Below are positions 33,876 through 48,700 of a DNA stretch of 64,000 bases, piece by piece. A program made the position numbers and the translations under genes. The notes beneath the pieces are model-generated. The model made no database searches and was not told where the DNA came from. It saw only the letters and a program-made list of their open reading frames with translations. The stretch is from Onchidella celtica (lineage: Eukaryota; Mollusca; Gastropoda; Systellommatophora; Onchidiidae): contig OZ007574.1 in the NCBI GenBank assembly GCA_963931925.1, positions 39,190,438 through 39,254,437 of the forward strand, in the 5' to 3' direction. Each line of letters begins with the position of its first letter. Position 1 is the first letter of the stretch.

Positions 33876-36800
33876 TTGGGGGCTCGTCCGTTGTGACTCG
33901 TCCATTTTCGTAATATTTAGTTGTAGTTAGTTAGTAGGTATTTTTCAGTGGGCATTTGTTACTTTAGTTTTGTCCACGTAATACTTATCTTGTGGTAGGA
34001 ATTTGTGTTGTCTTTGTTCGTGGGATGAATGGAAATTTCATGATGATATGATTTATGTATATTGATGAATATGTATTGATGCATGTATTGCTATAAATAT
34101 GTATTAATGTGTCCTTAAACTTTCAGAGAGACAGTGTGTGTGCGTGCAGCCTGAGGAGACAAGCAGCCAGAGCTCCGATTAAGGGGAGGACTTAAACTCA
34201 TAAGGCTGAAAGTTAAGTGAAACTGAAATTTTGTACCCTGGATTGAGGGCTGTCTGTTCTTTTGTCTTTTTCCGCTGTTTTTCTGTTTTTGTTGTAATTG
34301 ATTATACGGGCGGTGGCGCGGGTTTGCTGTGGTGAACGTAGTTTATCCTCTTCGGGAGGTGGGCTAAACTTGGAACCGCGTTCATCACAGTGAACAGTTC
34401 TATAGGGACCTGTATTTTTGTTTAGATTGTAGCGTTCTATCTTCCTCGTTGTTTTAGGAAGACGTTTCTCTTGTCCCTCTCTTCCCTATCTGTAGATACG
34501 TTCTTTTTTATCAGACTCTGTTCTTGTTCGTACCTTGTAGTGTAATCGGCGTAGTTAGGTTGCATTTTTTTTCCATTATATTTTCTTTTTTAGGTCTTTG
34601 TCCTAGTCTGGTTCGTTGTTCCTCGATGTCCTTGTGGTCTTTCTACTGAATTTCCTTATTGTTGTCTTTTCTACTCTTTTTTATTATTAATAGGGCAATA
34701 CATTTTATAAATATAGAATTAGTTAGGAAGTACGTAAATTTCTGAATTGTATTTGAGACAATTGGGTATTGTTATATCTGGTGTGATCTCAGGTCTCTGG
34801 TCGTGTCGTTAGTGATCATACCGACAGGTTAGCCGTTTTTATAATACATACCATAACCATAAATCTGTGAAATGGCGGAACTCCAACAATTAATGAAGTT
34901 GGGTAAGGAACTTGGCCTGGAGGGAGAGGAGCTACGCGGCTGGATTAAAGAACAGCAGGCGGATTTGCGCGATGAGCGTGCTAAAGATAGAGAGAGAGAA
35001 AAAGAGGCTCAAGAGCGTCAACAAGAAAGAGAGGCTAAGACTCAGGAACAGGAAAGGGAGTTTAAGTTAAAGGAGTTGCATCAGCAACAGGAGAGACAGG
35101 CTCAGGAGAGGGAGTTAAAGTTAAAGGAGATAGAGGCGCAAGTAAAGATTGCGGAATTAGAAAGCAAAAAGAATACGCCAACGGAAACAGTTGAGCGGCA
35201 GGTACACAATAAAGGTGGCGTTAGGATTAAGCTCCCTACGTTCGACGACCGGAAGGACGACATAGACGCCTTCCTTTACAGGTTCGAACTGAACGCACAA
35301 TTGCAATGGGGGAAAAATAAGGAATTATGGTCCACGTACCTGGCGTCTCTATTGCAGGGGCGAGCGTTAACCTACTTTAAAGAGCTACAGCGCGAAGACG
35401 TGCAAGATTACGATAAGCTGAAGGCTTTGCTGCTTCGCCGATTTGCGCGTACCGAGGAATATTTCCGGGAGCAGTTTAGGCGAGCACGTGCGGATACCAG
35501 GGAGGACTTTGCTGCCTTCGTCGCGAGACTAACGGAATATTTCGCGAACTGGGTAGACTTGGCGCATGTTGGCGCGGATTTTACTAAATTAAAAGACCTA
35601 ATGATCCGTGACCAGCTGTACGCGTCGTGCCATAAAGATCTGGTGGCTTTCCTGAAAGAAAACGAACCCGCGACGGTGCAGGAGGCGTCTAAGTTGGCGG
35701 AAGCATACCGTACGGCACATCCGTCCAAACCTGTGGCGAGGGCGTACGTCCAAGATGCTGGGTACGTCGCCGTTGTTGAGGGGTCGCCGGCAGGACTTAA
35801 GGACAGGTCGCGTCAGCGTGGTGCCTATAATGGGCAAGCCCAGGGGCAGCGTAGGGGCTATCACCAATCACCTGCATATGGATCCGGTAAGTTTGACCGA
35901 GCAGGAGGGCTAGGTCGCGGTAATGGCCGGGGGCGATTTGTGACCTTTGCCGATGACCGACGGCATAGGGACTTTAGTTCCGGTCGCGATGGGTCACGGG
36001 GACCCAGGCCTAGTGCAGCACAGGGAGCGGAGTGTTGGACTTGCGGACGCGTGGGTCACTTTTCACGCGAGTGTAGGGCCGCGAAGTGTTGGAACTGCGG
36101 AAGAGCAGATCACATCAGCGTGAATTGCCCTGCAGGTAGGATAGCGGCGAACGTGGACAGTAGCTCCAGTCCATGTTCCCCTAATAAATTTCATCATGCG
36201 GCTGCGTGTGTTACATCGGACAACGGAGGCGGACAGTATTCTAAGTGTCCCAGTTGTGAGAAGTTATTATCTTCCGGTGTTTTACCTTGTGGGAGAAAGA
36301 TCCCCGTTATAAATTCATGTCATACAGGAGGTGGTCTTAGGGTTTATCCGGGGTTTGTTGGGGACGAACCGGTCTCGGTTTTACGAGATACAGGATCTAC
36401 CGTTGTGGGAGTGCATAGGGACTGCATTCGGGATTCACAGCTTACAGGTGAGACTGTCCCGTGCATCCAATTTTCGGGGGCCATTGAGAAATTACCCATG
36501 GCAAGAATAGTGATAGATACACCTTTCCTTAGCGGGGAAGTCGAAGCAGTCGTTGGTTATTTTCCAGGCGCCCAGCTCATCATTGGGAATGTATCACGGG
36601 TAGTTTCCCCTTCCGATGAGAACGTGCAAGCATGGTCGCAATCAAAAGGTATTGACTTTTGCGCCGCGGTCGAAACACGTCGACGAGTAGCTGATAAGGA
36701 TAAGATTAGACCTTTGGCGACGCCAGCGGTCAACCTAGATATCACGCCAGAGCGCTTGGCGACATTACAAAAGGAGGACCCATCATTGAGTCCATGTTTT

Positions 36801-38583
36801 GAGGAGGCGCGAACGGAGAAAACGAGGAAATATAAAAACGGGTCATCTTCCTTTTTTTGTCCAGGGGGGCATTCTGTTCCGTATGTACGTCACAGTGGCT
36901 TCCGTTCAAAAGCAGGTCGTCGTGCCACGGTCGTTAATTGCTACAGTATTGCGTCTGGCCCATGATGTTCCATTAGCGGGTCATATGGGAAGTGCTAGAA
37001 CCAAGGAGAGAGTTCTGAAAGATTTTTATTGGCCATCGATACATAGAGATGTACGGCTGTATTGTAAGACGTGCAGTGCGTGCCAAAAGACGATAGGACA
37101 GAGAGTATCTTCAGCGCGCACTATTATGGAAGAAGCTTCTAGTAGCGCTTCAAAAAGAGAGAAAAACTATAAAGATAGAGGGTCCAAACTTCCAAGTTTT
37201 AAGCCAGGAGACAAGGTTCTGTTGTTGCTACCTACGGATCATAATAAGTTATTAATGACATGGAAAGGTCCTTATGTTATTGAGCGAGTTGTTTCGAATG
37301 TAGATTACGCTATCCACATTGATGGGTCAAGTAAGGTTTTCAATGTTAATAGGCTACAGAGATGTTATGAGAGACCAGAGTATCTGTATTCTCATACTGG
37401 TGTTGAAGGACATACCTAATGTCGTGTCATTCTTTGACGATATAGCATGTCATACGTCGACATGGTCTGATCATATTCAGACACTAACAGTAATTTTTAA
37501 ACGATTACGTCATTTTGGGTTAACTGCTAAACCCGCAAAGATGGATTTGACATGTCCAGAGATAGTATTCTTAGGACATATCGTGGGTAGAGGTGTTCAG
37601 AGACCTGAAGTAACAAAAATTGACAAATTAGTAGGGTTGCAAATCCCAAAAACAAAGAAACAAGTCAGAAGCTTAGTGGGAATTTTAAATTATTACAGAA
37701 AGTTCATTCCAAATTTTTCCTCCTTGTCATCTTCTCTTACTGACCTTACTAAGAAGGGACAACCCGATAAGGTCCAGTGGACGTCGGAATGTCAGACAGC
37801 ATTTGATAATTTGGTGACAGCATTATCATCGTCACCCATTCTGATATTACCCGATTTTCGATCTAATTTTATCCTCAGAACGGATGCGTCGGACTCTGGT
37901 GTCGGCGCTTGTCTTCTACAGGAGAAGAACGAATGTCTCCATCCTGTATGTTATGTCAGTAGGAAGTTATTGCAGAGAGAAAGAAAATATTCTGTGATAG
38001 AGCGGGAGTGTCTTGCCATTGTGTGGTCCGTCCAGAAATTAGGACGTTATCTCATGGGACGAGAATTTTGTATCCAGACAGACCACAAGCCACTAACGTT
38101 TTTGTCGAAGAATCGTTCGTCCAGCCCACGCTTGTCTAGATGGGCATTGGCTTTGCAGCCGTATACCTTCGTTATTCAACCAATTCCAGGAACCAGCAAT
38201 CATATCGCCGACTACCTTAGTCGAGCCTAGGGGAAGAGTTCAGGAGCTTACACATCGGAGGACAGGAACATTGACAGGATCTGTGTGAATGAGTCGACTT
38301 TAAAATATTGACATTATAAATATGATATGAAGAATGGTTGATAGGTTGATTGGGTTTTGATTCTGTATTAGATATTGTGTTTAGTTAGCTATTCATGATG
38401 TGACACATATATGCATATTGCAGGGCATATTGATCCCCATATTTTCCCCTGATTCCGGTATTTTATGTGCTAGGGGCATTGGTAGGTCATTTTTAGTGTA
38501 GGTATTGCTCACGCTCACTCGTTGACAGTCATCTTGATGCGATTTGAAATTAATTGCATTAATTTTTTTGGGGTGGGGGATGA
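33876..38583 (+). mobile_element. Array unit 1, internal region (broken gag-pol)
   Basis: Parts in order: tRNA-Pro-type primer site TGGGGGCTCGTCCG (33877-33890), a leader of about 1 kb, and gag from the ATG at 34872 with the coiled coil, capsid-like region and two CCHC knuckles. Then come protease (DTG), parts of integrase and parts of RT with RNase H, and a polypurine tract (38564-38583). The gag is nearly identical to that of element A apart from a shorter coiled coil. Broken, about three breaks. Confidence 0.9.
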
Positions 38584-39820
38584 TGTCACGAGTGGAGTGA
38601 GTGCAATTAAGGGGATTGCTACAGAGCGGGTGTAGAGTAAGAAGGGCTCACGGCAGACAAGTGGGGAAAGACGTGAAAGGAAGAGAGTAAAATTAACGCA
38701 CGAAGACAAGTAAGGAAAGCGTGCATGTTATGAGTGGTGGGGGTCTGAATGAGGCGAAAGCGCTGTATTACTATCACTGCAAGTTAGAAGGTCCTACTGA
38801 ACGGACGCTAGTAAGAGCCCAGCGGGCGAACATAAGGGGAGCAGTCAGAAGACTAGTGAGAGAGTCTTTCCAGTGATGACTGGTAGGTAGAACGTTGATT
38901 GATAATTATGATTGATGTATTATATTATATTCGTCTATTACCATGATGTAAATAAGTATATGTGAGGAATGTGGAAGTCCTTGATATTGGATATAGCAAT
39001 GTGCGCCATGAGCGATAGATGGAAGTGAGTTCATGGATTTGTAGCGCGAGTGAGTAGTGTGTACTCCGATGGAGGTGTGTTACCGTAAGATGTTTGGTGA
39101 GTGAAATGTGAACTATTGTGTGTACGCTTCATGGGTTGTAAGGAGAGGTGGAGTGAATAGAAATGGTATGGCATTATACCAATGTAATGTTATTCTTGTA
39201 GGTGTCGGGGACGGGCCGCAGAGCCACCTCGATGAGCACAGGGGATAGGCCAGCATAGGGCCGGAGGCCACACATAGGCCAGAAGTGAGGCTGTCAGTGC
39301 AGGACAGTAGAGGCACATAAAGTCGTGGCAGTCAGGCCACGGACAGGGACGTAGATATGAGCGTGAATGTGATAATGTACTATTGCCATGTTGATGGGCT
39401 AGGAACTAATAATGTACTATTGCCATGTTGAGGGGCTATTGAAATGATAATGTGTTATTGCCCTGCTGAGGTGCTAGGGGAGTGCTAAGGTGTATGACAA
39501 TAGGAAGGTGATATTGAGAGACTGCGATGCCAGTGAATTATTAATGTGCTATTAAGACCCTGAGGGGAGAGGCTGAGGCCGAAGTGCCTTTAGGAGTAAC
39601 TACCGGGTTGTGGATCCGAGGGAGAGTGCATGTGAGAATAAGGCCGTTGTACGGCAGTTAATTTCAATAATATAATGTATGTAATTGCGCTATTATCTGT
39701 ATAATTATGTTTAATAAATGTGTGAGTCTGATGGATTGTTCTGTTAAGTGTTAAACTTGTTTGTTCGTGATTGTTGTCCTGTCATAACTTATTACATCTC
39801 CCAGTCTGGGATTTGTGACA
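38584..39820 (+). repeat. Array LTR 2
   Basis: 1237 bp, serving as 3' LTR of unit 1 and 5' LTR of unit 2. Confidence 0.95.
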
Positions 39821-42800
39821 TTGGGGGCTCGTCCGTTGTGACTCGTCCATTTTCGTAATATTTAGTTGTAGTTAGTTAGTAGGTATTTTTCAGTGGGCAT
39901 TTGTTACTTTAGTTTTGTCCACGTAATACTTATCTTGTGGTAGGAATTTGTGTTGTCTTTGTTCGTGGGATGAATGGAAATTTCATGATGATATGATTTA
40001 TGTATATTGATGAATATGTATTGATGCATGTATTGCTATAAATATGTATTAATGTGTCCTTAAACTTTCAGAGAGACAGTGTGTGTGCGTGCAGCCTGAG
40101 GAGACAAGCAGCCAGAGCTCCGATTAAGGGGAGGACTTAAACTCATAAGGCTGAAAGTTAAGTGAAACTGAAATTTTGTACCCTGGATTGAGGGCTGTCT
40201 GTTCTTTTGTCTTTTTCCGCTGTTTTTCTGTTTTTGTTGTAATTGATTATACGGGCGGTGGCGCGGGTTTGCTGTGGTGAACGTAGTTTATCCTCTTCGG
40301 GAGGTGGGCTAAACTTGGAACCGCGTTCATCACAGTGAACAGTTCTATAGGGACCTGTATTTTTGTTTAGATTGTAGCGTTCTATCTTCCTCGTTGTTTT
40401 AGGAAGACGTTTCTCTTGTCCCTCTCTTCCCTATCTGTAGATACGTTCTTTTTTATCAGACTCTGTTCTTGTTCGTACCTTGTAGTGTAATCGGCGTAGT
40501 TAGGTTGCATTTTTTTTCCATTATATTTTCTTTTTTAGGTCTTTGTCCTAGTCTGGTTCGTTGTTCCTCGATGTCCTTGTGGTCTTTCTACTGAATTTCC
40601 TTATTGTTGTCTTTTCTACTCTTTTTTATTATTAATAGGGCAATACATTTTATAAATATAGAATTAGTTAGGAAGTACGTAAATTTCTGAATTGTATTTG
40701 AGACAATTGGGTATTGTTATATCTGGTGTGATCTCAGGTCTCTGGTCGTGTCGTTAGTGATCATACCGACAGGTTAGCCGTTTTTATAATACATACCATA
40801 ACCATAAATCTGTGAAATGGCGGAACTCCAACAATTAATGAAGTTGGGTAAGGAACTTGGCCTGGAGGGAGAGGAGCTACGCGGCTGGATTAAAGAACAG
40901 CAGGCGGATTTGCGCGATGAGCGTGCTAAAGATAGAGAGAGAGAAAAAGAGGCTCAAGAGCGTCAACAAGAAAGAGAGGCTAAGACTCAGGAACAGGAAA
41001 GGGAGTTTAAGTTAAAGGAGTTGCATCAGCAACAGGAGAGACAGGCTCAGGAGAGGGAGTTAAAGTTAAAGGAGATAGAGGCGCAAGTAAAGATTGCGGA
41101 ATTAGAAAGCAAAAAGAATACGCCAACGGAAACAGTTGAGCGGCAGGTACACAATAAAGGTGGCGTTAGGATTAAGCTCCCTACGTTCGACGACCGGAAG
41201 GACGACATAGACGCCTTCCTTTACAGGTTCGAACTGAACGCACAATTGCAATGGGGGAAAAATAAGGAATTATGGTCCACGTACCTGGCGTCTCTATTGC
41301 AGGGGCGAGCGTTAACCTACTTTAAAGAGCTACAGCGCGAAGACGTGCAAGATTACGATAAGCTGAAGGCTTTGCTGCTTCGCCGATTTGCGCGTACCGA
41401 GGAATATTTCCGGGAGCAGTTTAGGCGAGCACGTGCGGATACCAGGGAGGACTTTGCTGCCTTCGTCGCGAGACTAACGGAATATTTCGCGAACTGGGTA
41501 GACTTGGCGCATGTTGGCGCGGATTTTACTAAATTAAAAGACCTAATGATCCGTGACCAGCTGTACGCGTCGTGCCATAAAGATCTGGTGGCTTTCCTGA
41601 AAGAAAACGAACCCGCGACGGTGCAGGAGGCGTCTAAGTTGGCGGAAGCATACCGTACGGCACATCCGTCCAAACCTGTGGCGAGGGCGTACGTCCAAGA
41701 TGCTGGGTACGTCGCCGTTGTTGAGGGGTCGCCGGCAGGACTTAAGGACAGGTCGCGTCAGCGTGGTGCCTATAATGGGCAAGCCCAGGGGCAGCGTAGG
41801 GGCTATCACCAATCACCTGCATATGGATCCGGTAAGTTTGACCGAGCAGGAGGGCTAGGTCGCGGTAATGGCCGGGGGCGATTTGTGACCTTTGCCGATG
41901 ACCGACGGCATAGGGACTTTAGTTCCGGTCGCGATGGGTCACGGGGACCCAGGCCTAGTGCAGCACAGGGAGCGGAGTGTTGGACTTGCGGACGCGTGGG
42001 TCACTTTTCACGCGAGTGTAGGGCCGCGAAGTGTTGGAACTGCGGAAGAGCAGATCACATCAGCGTGAATTGCCCTGCAGGTAGGATAGCGGCGAACGTG
42101 GACAGTAGCTCCAGTCCATGTTCCCCTAATAAATTTCATCATGCGGCTGCGTGTGTTACATCGGACAACGGAGGCGGACAGTATTCTAAGTGTCCCAGTT
42201 GTGAGAAGTTATTATCTTCCGGTGTTTTACCTTGTGGGAGAAAGATCCCCGTTATAAATTCATGTCATACAGGAGGTGGTCTTAGGGTTTATCCGGGGTT
42301 TGTTGGGGACGAACCGGTCTCGGTTTTACGAGATACAGGATCTACCGTTGTGGGAGTGCATAGGGACTGCATTCGGGATTCACAGCTTACAGGTGAGACT
42401 GTCCCGTGCATCCAATTTTCGGGGGCCATTGAGAAATTACCCATGGCAAGAATAGTGATAGATACACCTTTCCTTAGCGGGGAAGTCGAAGCAGTCGTTG
42501 GTTATTTTCCAGGCGCCCAGCTCATCATTGGGAATGTATCACGGGTAGTTTCCCCTTCCGATGAGAACGTGCAAGCATGGTCGCAATCAAAAGGTATTGA
42601 CTTTTGCGCCGCGGTCGAAACACGTCGACGAGTAGCTGATAAGGATAAGATTAGACCTTTGGCGACGCCAGCGGTCAACCTAGATATCACGCCAGAGCGC
42701 TTGGCGACATTACAAAAGGAGGACCCATCATTGAGTCCATGTTTTGAGGAGGCGCGAACGGAGAAAACGAGGAAATATAAAAACGGGTCATCTTCCTTTT

Positions 42801-44528
42801 TTTGTCCAGGGGGGCATTCTGTTCCGTATGTACGTCACAGTGGCTTCCGTTCAAAAGCAGGTCGTCGTGCCACGGTCGTTAATTGCTACAGTATTGCGTC
42901 TGGCCCATGATGTTCCATTAGCGGGTCATATGGGAAGTGCTAGAACCAAGGAGAGAGTTCTGAAAGATTTTTATTGGCCATCGATACATAGAGATGTACG
43001 GCTGTATTGTAAGACGTGCAGTGCGTGCCAAAAGACGATAGGACAGAGAGTATCTTCAGCGCGCACTATTATGGAAGAAGCTTCTAGTAGCGCTTCAAAA
43101 AGAGAGAAAAACTATAAAGATAGAGGGTCCAAACTTCCAAGTTTTAAGCCAGGAGACAAGGTTCTGTTGTTGCTACCTACGGATCATAATAAGTTATTAA
43201 TGACATGGAAAGGTCCTTATGTTATTGAGCGAGTTGTTTCGAATGTAGATTACGCTATCCACATTGATGGGTCAAGTAAGGTTTTCAATGTTAATAGGCT
43301 ACAGAGATGTTATGAGAGACCAGAGTATCTGTATTCTCATACTGGTGTTGAAGGACATACCTAATGTCGTGTCATTCTTTGACGATATAGCATGTCATAC
43401 GTCGACATGGTCTGATCATATTCAGACACTAACAGTAATTTTTAAACGATTACGTCATTTTGGGTTAACTGCTAAACCCGCAAAGATGGATTTGGCATGT
43501 CCAGAGATAGTATTCTTAGGACATATCGTGGGTAGAGGTGTTCAGAGACCTGAAGTAACAAAAATTGACAAATTAGTAGGGTTGCAAATCCCAAAAACAA
43601 AGAAACAAGTCAGAAGCTTAGTGGGAATTTTAAATTATTACAGAAAGTTCATTCCAAATTTTTCCTCCTTGTCATCTTCTCTTACTGACCTTACTAAGAA
43701 GGGACAACCCGATAAGGTCCAGTGGACGTCGGAATGTCAGACAGCATTTGATAATTTGGTGACAGCATTATCATCGTCACCCATTCTGATATTACCCGAT
43801 TTTCGATCTAATTTTATCCTCAGAACGGATGCGTCGGACTCTGGTGTCGGCGCTTGTCTTCTACAGGAGAAGAACGAATGTCTCCATCCTGTATGTTATG
43901 TCAGTAGGAAGTTATTGCAGAGAGAAAGAAAATATTCTGTGATAGAGCGGGAGTGTCTTGCCATTGTGTGGTCCGTCCAGAAATTAGGACGTTATCTCAT
44001 GGGACGAGAATTTTGTATCCAGACAGACCACAAGCCACTAACGTTTTTGTCGAAGAATCGTTCGTCCAGCCCACGCTTGTCTAGATGGGCATTGGCTTTG
44101 CAGCCGTATACCTTCGTTATTCAACCAATTCCAGGAACCAGCAATCATATCGCCGACTACCTTAGTCGAGCCTAGGGGAAGAGTTCAGGAGCTTACACAT
44201 CGGAGGACAGGAACATTGACAGGATCTGTGTGAATGAGTCGACTTTAAAATATTGACATTATAAATATGATATGAAGAATGGTTGATAGGTTGATTGGGT
44301 TTTGATTCTGTATTAGATATTGTGTTTAGTTAGCTATTCATGATGTGACACATATATGCATATTGCAGGGCATATTGATCCCCATATTTTCCCCTGATTC
44401 CGGTATTTTATGTGCTAGGGGCATTGGTAGGTCATTTTTAGTGTAGGTATTGCTCACGCTCACTCGTTGACAGTCATCTTGATGCGATTTGAAATTAATT
44501 GCATTAATTTTTTTGGGGTGGGGGATGA
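39821..44528 (+). mobile_element. Array unit 2, internal region (broken gag-pol)
   Basis: Same length and parts as unit 1, with gag from 40817. It shares the same breaks and differs from unit 1 by rare single bases (for example one residue in the RT region). Confidence 0.9.
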
Positions 44529-45765
44529 TGTCACGAGTGGAGTGAGTGCAATTAAGGGGATTGCTACAGAGCGGGTGTAGAGTAAGAAGGGCTCACGGCA
44601 GACAAGTGGGGAAAGACGTGAAAGGAAGAGAGTAAAATTAACGCACGAAGACAAGTAAGGAAAGCGTGCATGTTATGAGTGGTGGGGGTCTGAATGAGGC
44701 GAAAGCGCTGTATTACTATCACTGCAAGTTAGAAGGTCCTACTGAACGGACGCTAGTAAGAGCCCAGCGGGCGAACATAAGGGGAGCAGTCAGAAGACTA
44801 GTGAGAGAGTCTTTCCAGTGATGACTGGTAGGTAGAACGTTGATTGATAATTATGATTGATGTATTATATTATATTCGTCTATTACCATGATGTAAATAA
44901 GTATATGTGAGGAATGTGGAAGTCCTTGATATTGGATATAGCAATGTGCGCCATGAGCGATAGATGGAAGTGAGTTCATGGATTTGTAGCGCGAGTGAGT
45001 AGTGTGTACTCCGATGGAGGTGTGTTACCGTAAGATGTTTGGTGAGTGAAATGTGAACTATTGTGTGTACGCTTCATGGGTTGTAAGGAGAGGTGGAGTG
45101 AATAGAAATGGTATGGCATTATACCAATGTAATGTTATTCTTGTAGGTGTCGGGGACGGGCCGCAGAGCCACCTCGATGAGCACAGGGGATAGGCCAGCA
45201 TAGGGCCGGAGGCCACACATAGGCCAGAAGTGAGGCTGTCAGTGTAGGACAGTAGAGGCACATAAAGTCGTGGCAGTCAGGCCACGGACAGGGACGTAGA
45301 TATGAGCGTGAATGTGATAATGTACTATTGCCATGTTGATGGGCTAGGAACTAATAATGTACTATTGCCATGTTGAGGGGCTATTGAAATGATAATGTGT
45401 TATTGCCCTGCTGAGGTGCTAGGGGAGTGCTAAGGTGTATGACAATAGGAAGGTGATATTGAGAGACTGCGATGCCAGTGAATTATTAATGTGCTATTAA
45501 GACCCTGAGGGGAGAGGCTGAGGCCGAAGTGCCTTTAGGAGTAACTACCGGGTTGTGGATCCGAGGGAGAGTGCATGTGAGAATAAGGCCGTTGTACGGC
45601 AGTTAATTTCAATAATATAATGTATGTAATTGCGCTATTATCTGTATAATTATGTTTAATAAATGTGTGAGTCTGATGGATTGTTCTGTTAAGTGTTAAA
45701 CTTGTTTGTTCGTGATTGTTGTCCTGTCATAACTTATTACATCTCCCAGTCTGGGATTTGTGACA
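44529..45765 (+). repeat. Array LTR 3
   Basis: 1237 bp. One substitution (GTCAGTGTAGG for GTCAGTGCAGG, near 45245) sets it apart from LTRs 2 and 4. Confidence 0.95.
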
Positions 45766-48700
45766 TTGGGGGCTCGTCCGTTGTGACTCGTCCATTTTCG
45801 TAATATTTAGTTGTAGTTAGTTAGTAGGTATTTTTCAGTGGGCATTTGTTACTTTAGTTTTGTCCACGTAATACTTATCTTGTGGTAGGAATTTGTGTTG
45901 TCTTTGTTCGTGGGATGAATGGAAATTTCATGATGATATGATTTATGTATATTGATGAATATGTATTGATGCATGTATTGCTATAAATATGTATTAATGT
46001 GTCCTTAAACTTTCAGAGAGACAGTGTGTGTGCGTGCAGCCTGAGGAGACAAGCAGCCAGAGCTCCGATTAAGGGGAGGACTTAAACTCATAAGGCTGAA
46101 AGTTAAGTGAAACTGAAATTTTGTACCCTGGATTGAGGGCTGTCTGTTCTTTTGTCTTTTTCCGCTGTTTTTCTGTTTTTGTTGTAATTGATTATACGGG
46201 CGGTGGCGCGGGTTTGCTGTGGTGAACGTAGTTTATCCTCTTCGGGAGGTGGGCTAAACTTGGAACCGCGTTCATCACAGTGAACAGTTCTATAGGGACC
46301 TGTATTTTTGTTTAGATTGTAGCGTTCTATCTTCCTCGTTGTTTTAGGAAGACGTTTCTCTTGTCCCTCTCTTCCCTATCTGTAGATACGTTCTTTTTTA
46401 TCAGACTCTGTTCTTGTTCGTACCTTGTAGTGTAATCGGCGTAGTTAGGTTGCATTTTTTTTCCATTATATTTTCTTTTTTAGGTCTTTGTCCTAGTCTG
46501 GTTCGTTGTTCCTCGATGTCCTTGTGGTCTTTCTACTGAATTTCCTTATTGTTGTCTTTTCTACTCTTTTTTATTATTAATAGGGCAATACATTTTATAA
46601 ATATAGAATTAGTTAGGAAGTACGTAAATTTCTGAATTGTATTTGAGACAATTGGGTATTGTTATATCTGGTGTGATCTCAGGTCTCTGGTCGTGTCGTT
46701 AGTGATCATACCGACAGGTTAGCCGTTTTTATAATACATACCATAACCATAAATCTGTGAAATGGCGGAACTCCAACAATTAATGAAGTTGGGTAAGGAA
46801 CTTGGCCTGGAGGGAGAGGAGCTACGCGGCTGGATTAAAGAACAGCAGGCGGATTTGCGCGATGAGCGTGCTAAAGATAGAGAGAGAGAAAAAGAGGCTC
46901 AAGAGCGTCAACAAGAAAGAGAGGCTAAGACTCAGGAACAGGAAAGGGAGTTTAAGTTAAAGGAGTTGCATCAGCAACAGGAGAGACAGGCTCAGGAGAG
47001 GGAGTTAAAGTTAAAGGAGATAGAGGCGCAAGTAAAGATTGCGGAATTAGAAAGCAAAAAGAATACGCCAACGGAAACAGTTGAGCGGCAGGTACACAAT
47101 AAAGGTGGCGTTAGGATTAAGCTCCCTACGTTCGACGACCGGAAGGACGACATAGACGCCTTCCTTTACAGGTTCGAACTGAACGCACAATTGCAATGGG
47201 GGAAAAATAAGGAATTATGGTCCACGTACCTGGCGTCTCTATTGCAGGGGCGAGCGTTAACCTACTTTAAAGAGCTACAGCGCGAAGACGTGCAAGATTA
47301 CGATAAGCTGAAGGCTTTGCTGCTTCGCCGATTTGCGCGTACCGAGGAATATTTCCGGGAGCAGTTTAGGCGAGCACGTGCGGATACCAGGGAGGACTTT
47401 GCTGCCTTCGTCGCGAGACTAACGGAATATTTCGCGAACTGGGTAGACTTGGCGCATGTTGGCGCGGATTTTACTAAATTAAAAGACCTAATGATCCGTG
47501 ACCAGCTGTACGCGTCGTGCCATAAAGATCTGGTGGCTTTCCTGAAAGAAAACGAACCCGCGACGGTGCAGGAGGCGTCTAAGTTGGCGGAAGCATACCG
47601 TACGGCACATCCGTCCAAACCTGTGGCGAGGGCGTACGTCCAAGATGCTGGGTACGTCGCCGTTGTTGAGGGGTCGCCGGCAGGACTTAAGGACAGGTCG
47701 CGTCAGCGTGGTGCCTATAATGGGCAAGCCCAGGGGCAGCGTAGGGGCTATCACCAATCACCTGCATATGGATCCGGTAAGTTTGACCGAGCAGGAGGGC
47801 TAGGTCGCGGTAATGGCCGGGGGCGATTTGTGACCTTTGCCGATGACCGACGGCATAGGGACTTTAGTTCCGGTCGCGATGGGTCACGGGGACCCAGGCC
47901 TAGTGCAGCACAGGGAGCGGAGTGTTGGACTTGCGGACGCGTGGGTCACTTTTCACGCGAGTGTAGGGCCGCGAAGTGTTGGAACTGCGGAAGAGCAGAT
48001 CACATCAGCGTGAATTGCCCTGCAGGTAGGATAGCGGCGAACGTGGACAGTAGCTCCAGTCCATGTTCCCCTAATAAATTTCATCATGCGGCTGCGTGTG
48101 TTACATCGGACAACGGAGGCGGACAGTATTCTAAGTGTCCCAGTTGTGAGAAGTTATTATCTTCCGGTGTTTTACCTTGTGGGAGAAAGATCCCCGTTAT
48201 AAATTCGTGTCATACAGGAGGTGGTCTTAGGGTTTATCCGGGGTTTGTTGGGGACGAACCGGTCTCGGTTTTACGAGATACAGGATCTACCGTTGTGGGA
48301 GTGCATAGGGACTGCATTCGGGATTCACAGCTTACAGGTGAGACTGTCCCGTGCATCCAATTTTCGGGGGCCATTGAGAAATTACCCATGGCAAGAATAG
48401 TGATAGATACACCTTTCCTTAGCGGGGAAGTCGAAGCAGTCGTTGGTTATTTTCCAGGCGCCCAGCTCATCATTGGGAATGTATCACGGGTAGTTTCCCC
48501 TTCCGATGAGAACGTGCAAGCATGGTCGCAATCAAAAGGTATTGACTTTTGCGCCGCGGTCGAAACACGTCGACGAGTAGCTGATAAGGATAAGATTAGA
48601 CCTTTGGCGACGCCAGCGGTCAACCTAGATATCACGCCAGAGCGCTTGGCGACATTACAAAAGGAGGACCCATCATTGAGTCCATGTTTTGAGGAGGCGC